Of a stretch of DNA of 64,000 bases, positions 8,821-17,422 are shown piece by piece. Each line of letters starts with the position of its first letter. Positions within the stretch are counted from its first letter, which is position 1. Both the position numbers and the translations under genes were made by a program. Source of the DNA: Blastomonas sp. CACIA14H2 (lineage in GTDB: Bacteria > Pseudomonadota > Alphaproteobacteria > Sphingomonadales > Sphingomonadaceae); the NCBI GenBank assembly GCA_000503195.1, contig AYSC01000013.1, positions 1 to 64,000 on the forward strand, read 5' to 3'. Below the pieces are notes generated by a model. It ran no database searches and had not been told where the DNA came from. It saw nothing but the letters and a program-made list of their open reading frames with translations.

Positions 8821-9912
8821 ATGATCGTGCTTTCCAACCGGTTCGACAGGCTGGACGAGTTGATTGCCGATGCAGCGAGGGGCCATTGCACCTGGTCCGA
8901 TTCGCTGGCCGCGATGGCGCCGATGATCGCGGCGGATGGCCTGTCGATGGACCTGATCTTCGGCGACAACCGCATGGTCCGATCGCTGGGTACGGTCGGT
9001 TTCGACCCGACGATGGTCCAGGCCTATGCCGATCACTATCATCGCATCGACCCGCGCATCATCTATGCGCAGCGCTATGCCAGCCACGGCGTCATCTTCG
9101 ACGAGGAGTTGCGCCGCCCCGATGATCCGGACGACCATGAGGAATTCTGGGAATGGCTGGAAAGCTCCAGCGCGCCCACCGAGGCATCGATGCTGGTCAT
9201 GCCCTGTGTCGGCGATGCGCGCATCGGCCTGGCGGTGCACCGGCAGAAAGGCCGTGCGGACCATACCGATATCGTCCAGTTCTATCAGCGCTTCTACGAC
9301 AAGTTCAACGCGATCAACCAGGCGTTGCGGCGCAGGCCCGGTGCGGCCGATGCGCGCAGCAATCTGCCGGGACAGCTGCAGCATATCGACTGTTTCTCGA
9401 TCGTCGTTGACGAGGACATGCAGATTTCGTCGCCGTCGCCCGATCGGGCGCCGATGATCCGCTTCACCTTGCCGCTGACGGGCCTCGCGCGGCTCGACGA
9501 GGACGGGGTGCTGGCGGACATCCTGCCCGATTTCCAGTCGGCGCTGGTGGCCATGATGCAGAATGCCTTTCCGCAGCAGGGCATGGACCTGACGCTGAAG
9601 ACCGGACTGGCCGATACGATGGCGCGGGTGGTGCCCTTGCCGCAAACTTCCGGCCCCAGAAGCGTCGAGGTCCATGTCACCTACATGAAACACGCGCTCG
9701 ACGCGGTGAAGGTGTTCATGGGCGCGCTGGGCCTGACCCGGCGTCAGGCGGAGCTGCTCGATGTGCTGCGACGGGTCGATGCGCTCGAAGAGGCGGCCGC
9801 GCTGATGTCGATCAGCCGCAATACCGCGCGCGTCTTTCTGGCGCAGATCTTCGAACGCACCGGCATCCGGCGCAAGGTCGATCTGTTGCGGCTCGCCGAT
9901 CAGTTCGCCTGA
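8821..9912 (+). CDS. LuxR-type transcriptional regulator of the curli locus
   Basis: A 363-aa protein with an unassigned N-terminal sensor-like region and a C-terminal LuxR-type helix-turn-helix at about residues 300-360 (LTRRQAELLDVL, then EEAAALMSISRNTARVFLAQIF). It starts 7 bases after csgH, so it is probably in the same transcript. E. coli curli are controlled by CsgD, also of the LuxR family, but here the N-terminal part is not a CsgD-type receiver and is larger. It is a good candidate for autoregulation of this locus. The ligand or signal is unknown. Confidence 0.8.
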   Translation: MIVLSNRFDRLDELIADAARGHCTWSDSLAAMAPMIAADGLSMDLIFGDNRMVRSLGTVGFDPTMVQAYADHYHRIDPRIIYAQRYASHGVIFDEELRRPDDPDDHEEFWEWLESSSAPTEASMLVMPCVGDARIGLAVHRQKGRADHTDIVQFYQRFYDKFNAINQALRRRPGAADARSNLPGQLQHIDCFSIVVDEDMQISSPSPDRAPMIRFTLPLTGLARLDEDGVLADILPDFQSALVAMMQNAFPQQGMDLTLKTGLADTMARVVPLPQTSGPRSVEVHVTYMKHALDAVKVFMGALGLTRRQAELLDVLRRVDALEEAAALMSISRNTARVFLAQIFERTGIRRKVDLLRLADQFA

Positions 9913-9919
9913 ACCTGGC

Positions 9920-10318
9920 TCAGCTCTCGCCCGCCAGCGCAATCACGTCGATCTCGACCATCAGCTCGGGGAGTGCCAGCGCGCGCACCTCGACAATCGT
10001 GTCGGCGGGCCAGGGCGGCGTGAAATAGCGACGCCGCGCCTCGACGATCGCCGGGAAATTTCCCATGTCGGTCAGATAGATCGTCACCTTGATGATGCGA
10101 CTGCGGTCGCTGCCGCCGGCGGCGAGCACGCGGTCGATATTGGCGAAGGTCGCCTCGAGCTGCGCGGCGAAATCGCCGGCCCCGACAATCTGCCCGGCCT
10201 GGTCGATCGCCGCCTGGCCCGACAGGAAGAGCAGACTGCCCGCCTTCCAGCCCGGCGAGATCGCATAGGGTGCAAGCGGATCGGGGGTGATGGTGATGAC
10301 CTCAGCCGGGACGGGCAT
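9920..10318 (-). CDS. RidA/YjgF family protein
   Basis: A 132-aa protein with the RidA-fold signature: LFLSGQAAIDQAG, then QLEATFANIDRVLAAGG, and the C-terminal LALPELMVEIDVIAL. RidA proteins hydrolyse reactive enamine/imine intermediates; members that keep the key Arg act as deaminases. The Arg expected in the last third is not obvious here, where VRALALPELM gives an Arg in roughly the right place. ATG 10318 is chosen because the conserved fold starts just after it and AAAGG precedes it. It is convergent with the LuxR gene, 7 bases apart. Confidence 0.85.
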   Translation of the reverse strand: MPVPAEVITITPDPLAPYAISPGWKAGSLLFLSGQAAIDQAGQIVGAGDFAAQLEATFANIDRVLAAGGSDRSRIIKVTIYLTDMGNFPAIVEARRRYFTPPWPADTIVEVRALALPELMVEIDVIALAGES

Positions 10319-10394
10319 GACAGGCGGCCTTTCGTGACGTAAAAGAGCGCGAGGATTCGCCTCGACACTGTAACCTTGTGGCGATGGATTGCGA

Positions 10395-11252
10395 ATGACG
10401 GACATGATCGCCGCTCTCGACCCTGCCGAGCCCGCTCTGGCGCCCCAGGCCGCGCCCGATATCGCGCCGCCCGTGAGCGAACCCGATCACAGCCATGTGC
10501 TGACCACGCGGATCTGGCACTGGGTCAATCTGGTGTCGCTGATCGCGCTGTTCATGAGCGGACTCATGATCTTCAACGCGCATCCCCGGCTGTACTGGGG
10601 CGAATATGGCAATCGCGACGAGCCAGCCTGGCTGGTCATCGGCCAGCAGGGCTCGCGCGGATTTCTGGAGATCGGGGGGCAGCGCATCGATACCACCGGG
10701 CTGCTCGGGCGGTACGAGGACGGCGAGGGGCAGATGCGCAGCCGCGCCTTTCCCGGCTGGGCGACGATCCCGAGCGATTACAGCCTCGCCGATGGGCGGC
10801 ACTGGCATTTCTTCTTCGCCTGGTTCTTCGCCTTCGGGCTGCTGTTCTTCATGGCCTTCAGCCTGTTGAACGGTCATATCCGCTCGATGATCGCGATGCG
10901 CGCGGCCGAATGGCACCCGCGCGCGCTGTGGCGGACGATTGTCGACCATGCCAGGTTCGATTTCCACACCGCGCCGGGCGAGGCCTATAACCCGTTGCAG
11001 AAGCTCAGCTATATCGCGGTCATCTTCGTGATGCTGCCGCTGATGATCATCACGGGTCTTGCCATGTCGCCGGGCACCGATGCCGCGCTGCATTTCCCGA
11101 GCATGATGTTCGGCGGACGCCAGACCGCGCGCTCGATCCATTTCATCATCGCCTGGTCGCTGATCGGCTTCATGCTGCTCCACGTCGCTCTGGTGATCGT
11201 GCACAAGCCGCTGACGTCGCTGCGCGGCATGACGATTGGGCACCGGCGATGA
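10395..11252 (+). CDS. membrane cytochrome b domain protein, partner of the molybdoenzyme
   Basis: A 285-aa integral membrane protein of the cytochrome b561 / formate dehydrogenase gamma type. Hydrophobic helices occur at about residues 45-65, 135-155, 200-220 and 245-265. His residues suited to haem binding are present near helix starts (TRIWHWVNLV, GRHWHFFFAW, SIHFIIAWS and LLHVALVIVHKP). It overlaps the next gene by ATGA, so the two are translationally coupled. The pair resembles the YedZ/YedY (MsrQ/MsrP) arrangement, in which the membrane haem protein passes electrons to a periplasmic molybdoenzyme. ATG 10395 is preferred over the TTG at 10389. Confidence 0.85.
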   Translation: MTDMIAALDPAEPALAPQAAPDIAPPVSEPDHSHVLTTRIWHWVNLVSLIALFMSGLMIFNAHPRLYWGEYGNRDEPAWLVIGQQGSRGFLEIGGQRIDTTGLLGRYEDGEGQMRSRAFPGWATIPSDYSLADGRHWHFFFAWFFAFGLLFFMAFSLLNGHIRSMIAMRAAEWHPRALWRTIVDHARFDFHTAPGEAYNPLQKLSYIAVIFVMLPLMIITGLAMSPGTDAALHFPSMMFGGRQTARSIHFIIAWSLIGFMLLHVALVIVHKPLTSLRGMTIGHRR

Positions 11253-12025
11253 GCGAGACAAGGAGCCCCCTGATCGTGACGCGCCGCGCGCTGGTCGGCT
11301 CGCTCGCGGTCGCTTCGGGCGGGCTGCTCAGCGGCTGCGACGCGCTCAACGCCAACCAGGGCTGGCGCGACACGCTGCGACTGGCCGAAACCGGCAACAT
11401 GGCGCTGCAGCGCGCGATCCAGGGGCGCGATCGGCTGGCGCGCGAATATTCGCCGCGCGATATCGGGCGCTCGGTCCCCGCGAACGGAACGCGCGCGCCG
11501 ACCGATGCGGATTATCTCAAGCAGGCCGCGACCGGCTTTACGGACTGGACGCTGACCATCGACGGGCTGGTGGAGAAGCCTACGCGCTTCGCGCTGGGCC
11601 AGATCCGGTCGATGCCGAAGCAGACCCAGATCACCCGGCACGACTGTGTCGAGGGCTGGAGCGCGATCGGCAAATGGACCGGAGTCAACCTCGCGCATCT
11701 GCTCGACAAGGTGCAGGTGAAGGACAGCGCGCGCTATCTGGTGTTTCACTGCGCCGATACGCTGCGTGCGGGACCCTATTACGAGAGCATCGATATGGAA
11801 GATGCGCGCCATCCGCAGACCATGATGGCCTGGGCGCTCAACGACGAATTGCTGCCAATCGGCAATGGTGCGCCGCTCAGGCTGCGCGTCGAACGCCATC
11901 TGGGTTACAAGCACGCCAAATATGTCCGCCGTATAGAGGCGGTCGCCGACTATCGCCTCGCTTATGGCGGGGGCGGCGGTTACTGGGAGGACGCGGCGGG
12001 ATATGAATGGTATGCTGGTATCTGA
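11249..12025 (+). CDS. MsrP/YedY-like molybdopterin-dependent oxidoreductase
   Basis: A 258-aa protein with a twin-arginine signal (TRRALVGSLAVASGG) that also carries a lipobox-like LLSGC, so it may be an exported lipoprotein. The sulfite-oxidase-fold domain includes RHDCVEGWSAIGKWTGV, where the Cys is the expected molybdenum ligand, and GAPLRLRVERHLGYKHAKYV near the C-terminus. It is likely a periplasmic reductase, possibly for oxidised methionine or sulfoxides; the substrate is not shown by the sequence. It is coupled to the cytochrome b gene. Confidence 0.85.
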   Translation: MSETRSPLIVTRRALVGSLAVASGGLLSGCDALNANQGWRDTLRLAETGNMALQRAIQGRDRLAREYSPRDIGRSVPANGTRAPTDADYLKQAATGFTDWTLTIDGLVEKPTRFALGQIRSMPKQTQITRHDCVEGWSAIGKWTGVNLAHLLDKVQVKDSARYLVFHCADTLRAGPYYESIDMEDARHPQTMMAWALNDELLPIGNGAPLRLRVERHLGYKHAKYVRRIEAVADYRLAYGGGGGYWEDAAGYEWYAGI

Positions 12026-12050
12026 CACGCGCAACACCATCTAGACTGTC

Positions 12051-13282
12051 ATGAGCCTGATCGATCGCTTTCTCGCCCGGATCATCCGCCAAGGCACACG
12101 CTCGAACTCACCGATCATCAGGGTCGCACCCGCAGCTTCGGTACGGCAGCGCCCGGCTTTCCCGATGTCGCGATCCGGCTGGCCGACAAGCATGTGGCGA
12201 GCTTCATCGCGCTCCACCCGCGCCTCGGGGCAGGCGAGGCCTATATGGACGGCCGGTTGATCATCGAGCGCGGCGACATCATGCAGCTGATCCAGCTCGT
12301 GCGCGCCAACGCGCCCTGGGACAAAGGCGGCGAGCTCAAGCCGAAGGGGCCGCTGCGCAAGCTGGTCAAGGCGATTGGCGGGCGGATCGACCAGATCAAC
12401 CCGGCGGGCCGGTCGCAGCGCAATGTCGCGCACCATTACGATCTCGACGACCGTCTCTACGATCTCTTCCTCGATGCCGACAAGCAGTATAGCTGCGCCT
12501 ATTTCACCGATCCCGGCAACTCGCTCGAACAGGCGCAGGACGACAAGAAGGCGCATATCGCCGCCAAGCTCGCGTTGCGGCCGGGCTTGAGGGTGCTCGA
12601 TATCGGCTGCGGCTGGGGCGGCATGGCGCTCTATCTCAACCGTGTCGCCGATGTCGACGTGCTCGGCATCACGCTGTCGCACGAGCAGCTCAAGGTCGCG
12701 CGCCGCCGCGCCGAGGAGGCAGGCGTCGCCGACCGGGTGAAGTTCGAGCTGATCGACTATCGCGCGCTCAACGGCAGCTTCGACCGCATCGTCTCGGTCG
12801 GCATGTTCGAGCATGTCGGCGTGCCGCAATACGAGACCTTCTTCCGCCAGTGCCGCAAGCTGCTTGCGCAGGACGGGGTGATGCTGCTGCATACGATCGG
12901 GCGGATGGGCGTGCCCGGCGCGACCGATGCCTTCACCACCAAGTACATCTTCCCCGGCGGCTATATTCCGGCGCTGAGCGAGATCGTGCGCGCGAGCGAG
13001 CCCTCGCGGCTGATCGCCACCGATGTCGAGACGCTGCGACTGCATTATGCGCACACGCTCAGGCTCTGGTACCAGCGCACGGTCGAGAAACGGGCCGAGA
13101 TCGAGGCGCTCTACGACGCCCGCTTTTTCCGCATGTGGACCTTCTATCTGGCCGGTGCCACCGCCGCGTTCGAACATGGCGGCATGTGCAACTATCAGGT
13201 GCAGTTCGCGCGCAGCCGCCACGCGCTGCCGATCACCCGCGACTATATGGCCGAAGCCGAAGCGCAATATCGCTCGGGCTGA
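12051..13282 (+). CDS. cyclopropane-fatty-acyl-phospholipid synthase family methyltransferase (apparent frameshift near 12096)
   Basis: A SAM-dependent enzyme that adds a methylene bridge to unsaturated acyl chains of membrane phospholipids. The uninterrupted part, from about 12098 in frame with 13282, holds the whole conserved body: HHYDLDDRLYDLFLD, the SAM site LDIGCGWGGMALYL, SVGMFEHVGV and the C-terminal LWYQRTVEKRAE. The natural N-terminus MSLIDRFLARIIRQG begins at ATG 12051 in another frame. The frames meet at a CACAC tract near 12096, where two extra bases or one missing base would explain the break. The first start codon in the main frame is GTG 12194, which has no ribosome-binding site and would drop conserved residues. 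It is either a real N-terminal frameshift or an assembly error. Confidence 0.8.
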
Positions 13283-13288
13283 GGATAT

Positions 13289-14425
13289 TCAGGCCGAATA
13301 CCAGGCGACGCCATCGCGCACGGCGCAGGTCGCACGCCCGGCATATTCGAGATAGCGCAGATGCGCCATCGCCTCGCCGGTGGCGATGCCATAGACGCTG
13401 TCGTCGACCTTGCGCGCGAACAGGATGCCGAACGTGTCGACCGCGCGCATCGCCTGCTCCTTGAGCGCCGCCTCGAGCGCATCGAGCCGGTCGTGATGCC
13501 CCTCGGCCAGCGCATCGAGCCGCGCGTGCACGCCGGTGAACGGGAAACCGTGCGCGGGCAGGATCAGCTCGTCGCCGGTCAGTGCGGCGCGGAATTTCGC
13601 GATGCTGTCGAGCCATTCGCGCAAGGGGTCGGCGGTCGGCTCGCTCGCCATGATCGAGACATTGCTGGTGATGCGCGGCAATATCTGGTCGCCCGCGATC
13701 ACCACCTGGCCCGGCTTGTCGATCAGGCACGCGTGCTCGGGCGTGTGCCCGCCGCCGGTCATCACCGTCCAGCGGCGCTCGCCGATCTGCACCTCGCTGC
13801 CGTCTTCCATCCGGACATGGCCGATCGGAAGCGGCGCGACCATCCGCGCAAAATTGCCCCAGCCGCGCGCCCGCATTTCGTCGAGCCGCCTGTCGTCCCA
13901 GCCGGCCTGGCGCATCTGGTCGATCGCCTCTTCAGGCGGCTGTTCGCGCACATCGGAGGTGAGCATCCGCGCCATCAGCCATTCGGTGCGGTTCATCCAC
14001 AGCCGCACGCCGAAGCGGCGGCACAGCCAGCCGGCGGCCCCGACATGATCGGGATGGAAATGGGTGACGAGCACGCGGGTGATGCGTCGGCCCTGCAGCC
14101 CTTCGGCGAACAGCTTCTTCCACGCATCGGTCGAGGCGGGCATGTACAGCCCGGTATCGACGATCGCGACGCCATCGCCCTGTTCGTCGGTATCGTCGAG
14201 CAGCCAGATGTTGATATGGTCGAGCGATCCGGGAACCGGCAGCCGGGTCCATCCGAGCCCCGGCGCAATCGCGAAATACTCGCCATAGCCCGGCGCATGA
14301 TCGCCGAGCGGATAGGTCAGCCCGCGGAATTCCTTGGGCTCGAGCCCATGGTCGGCGAGCGAGGCATCATAAGCGGGCGGCCCCGAGCGCGTTTCCACAT
14401 CTTCCGGGGCCGCCGCCTCTGTCAT
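13289..14425 (-). CDS. MBL-fold metallo-hydrolase
   Basis: A 378-aa metallo-beta-lactamase-fold hydrolase with a typical metal site: VTHFHPDHVG (HxHxDH), a further His in GGGHTPEH and Asp in IAGDQILP. The long C-terminal part (LDALEAALKEQAMRAVDTFG) matches the subgroup with a winged-helix-like BLACT tail. The substrate is unknown; relatives include glyoxalase II-type and lactamase-like enzymes. Its ATG overlaps the trcR stop by 1 base (TGATG), so it is co-translated with that regulator. Confidence 0.85.
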   Translation of the reverse strand: MTEAAAPEDVETRSGPPAYDASLADHGLEPKEFRGLTYPLGDHAPGYGEYFAIAPGLGWTRLPVPGSLDHINIWLLDDTDEQGDGVAIVDTGLYMPASTDAWKKLFAEGLQGRRITRVLVTHFHPDHVGAAGWLCRRFGVRLWMNRTEWLMARMLTSDVREQPPEEAIDQMRQAGWDDRRLDEMRARGWGNFARMVAPLPIGHVRMEDGSEVQIGERRWTVMTGGGHTPEHACLIDKPGQVVIAGDQILPRITSNVSIMASEPTADPLREWLDSIAKFRAALTGDELILPAHGFPFTGVHARLDALAEGHHDRLDALEAALKEQAMRAVDTFGILFARKVDDSVYGIATGEAMAHLRYLEYAGRATCAVRDGVAWYSA

Positions 14426-15126
14426 CAGTCGCGCCCGTCTTCGGTTTCATCGCCGCCGAGCAGCGACGATTCGATCGCGGCCTCGCGCGCGGCTTCCTCG
14501 GCAGCGCGGTGCTGGGCATCGCGTTCGGCGCGCAGTTCCTCGATCAGCGCCTCGCGGTCGCCACCCAGACGCGTGTCGGTCGGGGCCTGTTCGGTGATGC
14601 CGGCCTTCTTCGCGGCCTTGGCGACGATCGCGTCGAGCTCGCGCTGCGAGCACAGGCCGAGCGTCACCGGGTCCTTGGGCTGGATGTTCGAGATGTTCCA
14701 GTGGCTGCGATCGCGGATCGCGGCGATGGTGTTGCGCGTCGTGCCGATCAGCTTGCCGATCTGCGCGTCCGAGATTTCGGGATGGTTGCGCAGGATCCAG
14801 GCGATGCCGTCGGGCTTGTCCTGGCGCTTGGACACCGGGGTGTAACGCGGGCCCTTGGTGCGGCGCACCTGCGCGGGACCGGCGATGATCTTGAGGCGAT
14901 AGTCGGGATCGGCCTGGCCCTTCTCGATCTCGGCCATGGTCAGCTCGCCCGCGCGCACCGGATCGCGGCCGGTATATTTGCTGCTGGCGAGGTCATCGGC
15001 CATCGCCTGGACTTCCAGGATGTGCAGGCCGCAGAAATCGGCAATCTGTTCGAAGCTGAGGCCGGTATTGTCGACCATCCAGGATGCGGTCGCGTGCGGC
15101 ATCAGCGGCTGGGGGTTGGCAGACAT
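14425..15126 (-). CDS. trcR: cell cycle transcriptional regulator TrcR (DUF1013)
   Basis: A 233-aa protein of the DUF1013 family, restricted to Alphaproteobacteria and known as TrcR. Signature stretches are LPMPHATASWMVDNTGLSFE-like (here PLMPHATASWMVDNTGL), FCGLHILEVQAMAD, and a helix-turn-helix region ISDAQIGKLIGTTRNTIAAIRDR. The C-terminal 40 residues are charged and form a likely coiled coil (ALIEELRAERDAQHRAAEEA). The start at 15126 is supported by GGAGAAA 8 bases upstream. A strong terminator-like hairpin lies immediately before that ribosome-binding site. Confidence 0.9.
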   Translation of the reverse strand: MSANPQPLMPHATASWMVDNTGLSFEQIADFCGLHILEVQAMADDLASSKYTGRDPVRAGELTMAEIEKGQADPDYRLKIIAGPAQVRRTKGPRYTPVSKRQDKPDGIAWILRNHPEISDAQIGKLIGTTRNTIAAIRDRSHWNISNIQPKDPVTLGLCSQRELDAIVAKAAKKAGITEQAPTDTRLGGDREALIEELRAERDAQHRAAEEAAREAAIESSLLGGDETEDGRD

Positions 15127-15137
15127 GCGCGTTTCTC

Positions 15138-15169
15138 CAAAAAATATGGCCACCCCTCGCGGGGTGGCC
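15138..15169 (-). terminator. intrinsic terminator or attenuator directly upstream of trcR
   Basis: On the minus strand GGCCACCCC and GGGGTGGCC form a perfect 9-bp stem with loop GCGA, followed by ATA and six T. It can end the phosphoesterase-glycosyltransferase transcript, but it sits less than 15 bases before the trcR start. A trcR transcript beginning upstream of it would have to pass it. Confidence 0.75.
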
Positions 15170-15286
15170 GAATGCTGGGCACGGGCATAAGCGAAACTTG
15201 CGCTGCGGGCAAGCGTCTTGGGGCTGCGCGTCCTTTCCGGCGCGCCAATCGGTCGCCGCGCGATCGCCGCGCGGACGGCCGGGCGT

Positions 15287-16324
15287 TCAGGCGGCGAGCG
15301 CGAAGCGGGCGCTGATCGGCACCAGCGCGTTCAGGAACTGGCGGGTGCTGGCATCCCAGGTGAAGGCGCGCCCCGCTGCCAGGCAATCGGCGCGGTCAAG
15401 GCTGAGCGCGGCCGCGATCGCCGTGTCGAGATCGGCGTCCATCGCGCCCGCGCCCGGCGTCAGCACGTCGAGCGGGCCGGAGACCGGATAGGCCGCAACC
15501 GGGGTGCCGCAGGCCAGCGCCTCGATCATCACCAGCCCGAACGTGTCGGTGCGGCTGGGAAAGACGAACACGTCCGCGCCGGCATAATAGCCCGCCAGCG
15601 CCGCGCCCGATTGCGCGCCGACGAAATGCGCTTGGGGGTACGCCCGGGCCAGCGCCTCGCGCGCGGGGCCATCGCCGACCACCACCTTCGATCCGGGATG
15701 GCGGCTCGACAGGAAGGCCTCGATATTCTTCTCGACCGCGACGCGCCCGACATAGAGCTGGATCGGGCCTTCGAGCTCGGCATAGAGCGCGGGCCGGGGG
15801 GCGTCAGGCCCGAAACAGCCCAGATCGACGCCGCGGCCCCAATGCACCACCTGGCCCAGCCCCTGTCCGCGCAACTGCGCCCGCACCGTTTCGGTTGACA
15901 CCAGGATCGCCTGGGCAGGCGCGTGGAACCAGCGGATGAACGGCCAGAACATCGCGGCGGGAAGCCCGGTGCGCCGCGCCAGATAATCGGGAAACTGAGT
16001 GTGATAGGCGGTGGTGAAGGGATAGCCGTGATCGAGGCAGAAGCGCCGCGCGGCGATGCCCAGCGGCCCTTCGGTGGCGATATGCACCGCATCGGGCGCA
16101 AAGTCGCTCAGCCGGGAACCGACGCCGTAGCGCGTGGTCAGCGCGAGCCGGATCTCGGGATAGGAAGGGCAGGGGATCGAGGCATATTGGTCGGGCGAGA
16201 TGACCAGCAGTTCGTGGCCCAGCGTGCGCAGCCGCTCGGTCACGGCGGTCAGCGTGCGCACCACGCCATTGACCTGCGGCGCCCAGGCATCGGTGATGAC
16301 CGCGATCTTCATGCAGGCCGGCAT
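15287..16324 (-). CDS. glycosyltransferase family 4 (alpha-mannosyltransferase-like)
   Basis: A 345-aa GT-B fold enzyme. The N-terminal domain begins KIAVITDAWAPQVNGVVRT, typical of MgtA/PimB-like GDP-mannose-dependent transferases. The C-terminal nucleotide-sugar site includes YVGRVAVEKN, VVGDGP and the EX7E-like motif FPSRTDTFGLVMIEALACGTPVAAY. It probably transfers a hexose to a lipid or glycolipid acceptor at the inner membrane face. GGGGAG lies 6 bases before the ATG at 16324; ATG 16312 is an alternative. It follows the LpxH-like phosphoesterase by about 30 bases in one transcript. Confidence 0.88.
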   Translation of the reverse strand: MPACMKIAVITDAWAPQVNGVVRTLTAVTERLRTLGHELLVISPDQYASIPCPSYPEIRLALTTRYGVGSRLSDFAPDAVHIATEGPLGIAARRFCLDHGYPFTTAYHTQFPDYLARRTGLPAAMFWPFIRWFHAPAQAILVSTETVRAQLRGQGLGQVVHWGRGVDLGCFGPDAPRPALYAELEGPIQLYVGRVAVEKNIEAFLSSRHPGSKVVVGDGPAREALARAYPQAHFVGAQSGAALAGYYAGADVFVFPSRTDTFGLVMIEALACGTPVAAYPVSGPLDVLTPGAGAMDADLDTAIAAALSLDRADCLAAGRAFTWDASTRQFLNALVPISARFALAA

Positions 16325-16353
16325 GCCCGTCTCCCCTGTCGCGCGGCCAGGGT

Positions 16354-17313
16354 TCAGGCCGCCACCGCTTCGCGTTCCTGCCGGGCGCGGGCCTCGGCCT
16401 CGGCCGCCTGGCGTTCCTTCATGATCTCGGCCCAGTGCAGCACTTCCATGCGCCCGTCGAAATGCTCGACCAGCGCGGTGCAGCCTTCGACCCAGTCGCC
16501 GTCATTATAATAGTCCACCCCGCCGATCTGACGGATCTCGGCGGTGTGGATATGCCCGCAGACCACGCCATCGACGCCGCGCTCGGCGGCAGCGCGCGCG
16601 ACCAGCTCCTCGAAGCGCGAGATGAACTCGACCGCGTTCTTGACCTTGTGCTTGGCCATCTTGGACAGCGACCAGTAGGACAGGCCGAAACGCTGGCGCA
16701 CCCAGTTGACGCCGATGTTCATGCTCATCAGCAGGTGGTAGAGCGTGTCGCCGACGAACGCGAGCCAGCGGTGCGCGAGCATGATCGTGTCGAACTCGTC
16801 GCCGTGGAGCACCATCAGCCGCTTGCCATCGGCGGTCTCGTGGAATGCGGCGCGGCGGATCTCGACGCCGCCGAAATTGAGCCCGCTGAACTGGCGGAAC
16901 ATCTCGTCATGGTTGCCGGGGATATAGACGATCCGCGTGCCGCGCTTGGCGCGCTTGAGGATGCGCCAGACGATGTCGTTATGCGCAGGCGGCCAGTAGA
17001 ATTTCTTCTTCAGTCGCCAGCCGTCGATGATGTCGCCGACCAGATACATGGTGTCGCTGTCGACATGGTCGAGAAAGTCGATGAGCATCTGCGCGTTGCA
17101 GCCGCGCGTGCCCAGATGCACATCGGAGATCCACACCGTGCGATAGCGGCGGCGCTTGTCGACCGGCGCCTCGGGGATATAGGGCTGGCCGCCGGGAAAG
17201 CCGGTGACGTTGGCGAAGTCGTCGGCGGCAAGACTGTCCGCAGTGAACTGGCCGGTATGCGCCGCGCCCGCCAGGATCGCGCCGATCGGGTCGCTGAATT
17301 CGTCGAGGGCCAT
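16354..17313 (-). CDS. UDP-2,3-diacylglucosamine diphosphatase-like metallophosphoesterase
   Basis: A 319-aa calcineurin-like phosphoesterase with all metal motifs: SDVHLGTRG, VGDIIDGW, PGNHDE, LHGDEFD and CGHIHTAEI. The family is related to LpxH, which cleaves UDP-2,3-diacylglucosamine in lipid A synthesis. This longer subgroup (about 320 aa rather than 240) often sits beside a GT4 glycosyltransferase, as here, so its substrate may be another nucleotide-linked lipid. The start is placed at 17313 with AGGGAG upstream; the 50-residue N-terminal extension before RYRTVWISD is normal for this subgroup. Confidence 0.85.
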   Translation of the reverse strand: MALDEFSDPIGAILAGAAHTGQFTADSLAADDFANVTGFPGGQPYIPEAPVDKRRRYRTVWISDVHLGTRGCNAQMLIDFLDHVDSDTMYLVGDIIDGWRLKKKFYWPPAHNDIVWRILKRAKRGTRIVYIPGNHDEMFRQFSGLNFGGVEIRRAAFHETADGKRLMVLHGDEFDTIMLAHRWLAFVGDTLYHLLMSMNIGVNWVRQRFGLSYWSLSKMAKHKVKNAVEFISRFEELVARAAAERGVDGVVCGHIHTAEIRQIGGVDYYNDGDWVEGCTALVEHFDGRMEVLHWAEIMKERQAAEAEARARQEREAVAA

Positions 17314-17422
17314 GTGGCGCTTGCTCCCTTGCGGATATCTGCATCCTCGGGACCACGCCAATGGCGGTTTAATGTGACAACTCGAATCGTATAGCGATGA
17401 CGGCTTGATGACAGTCGGTGGA

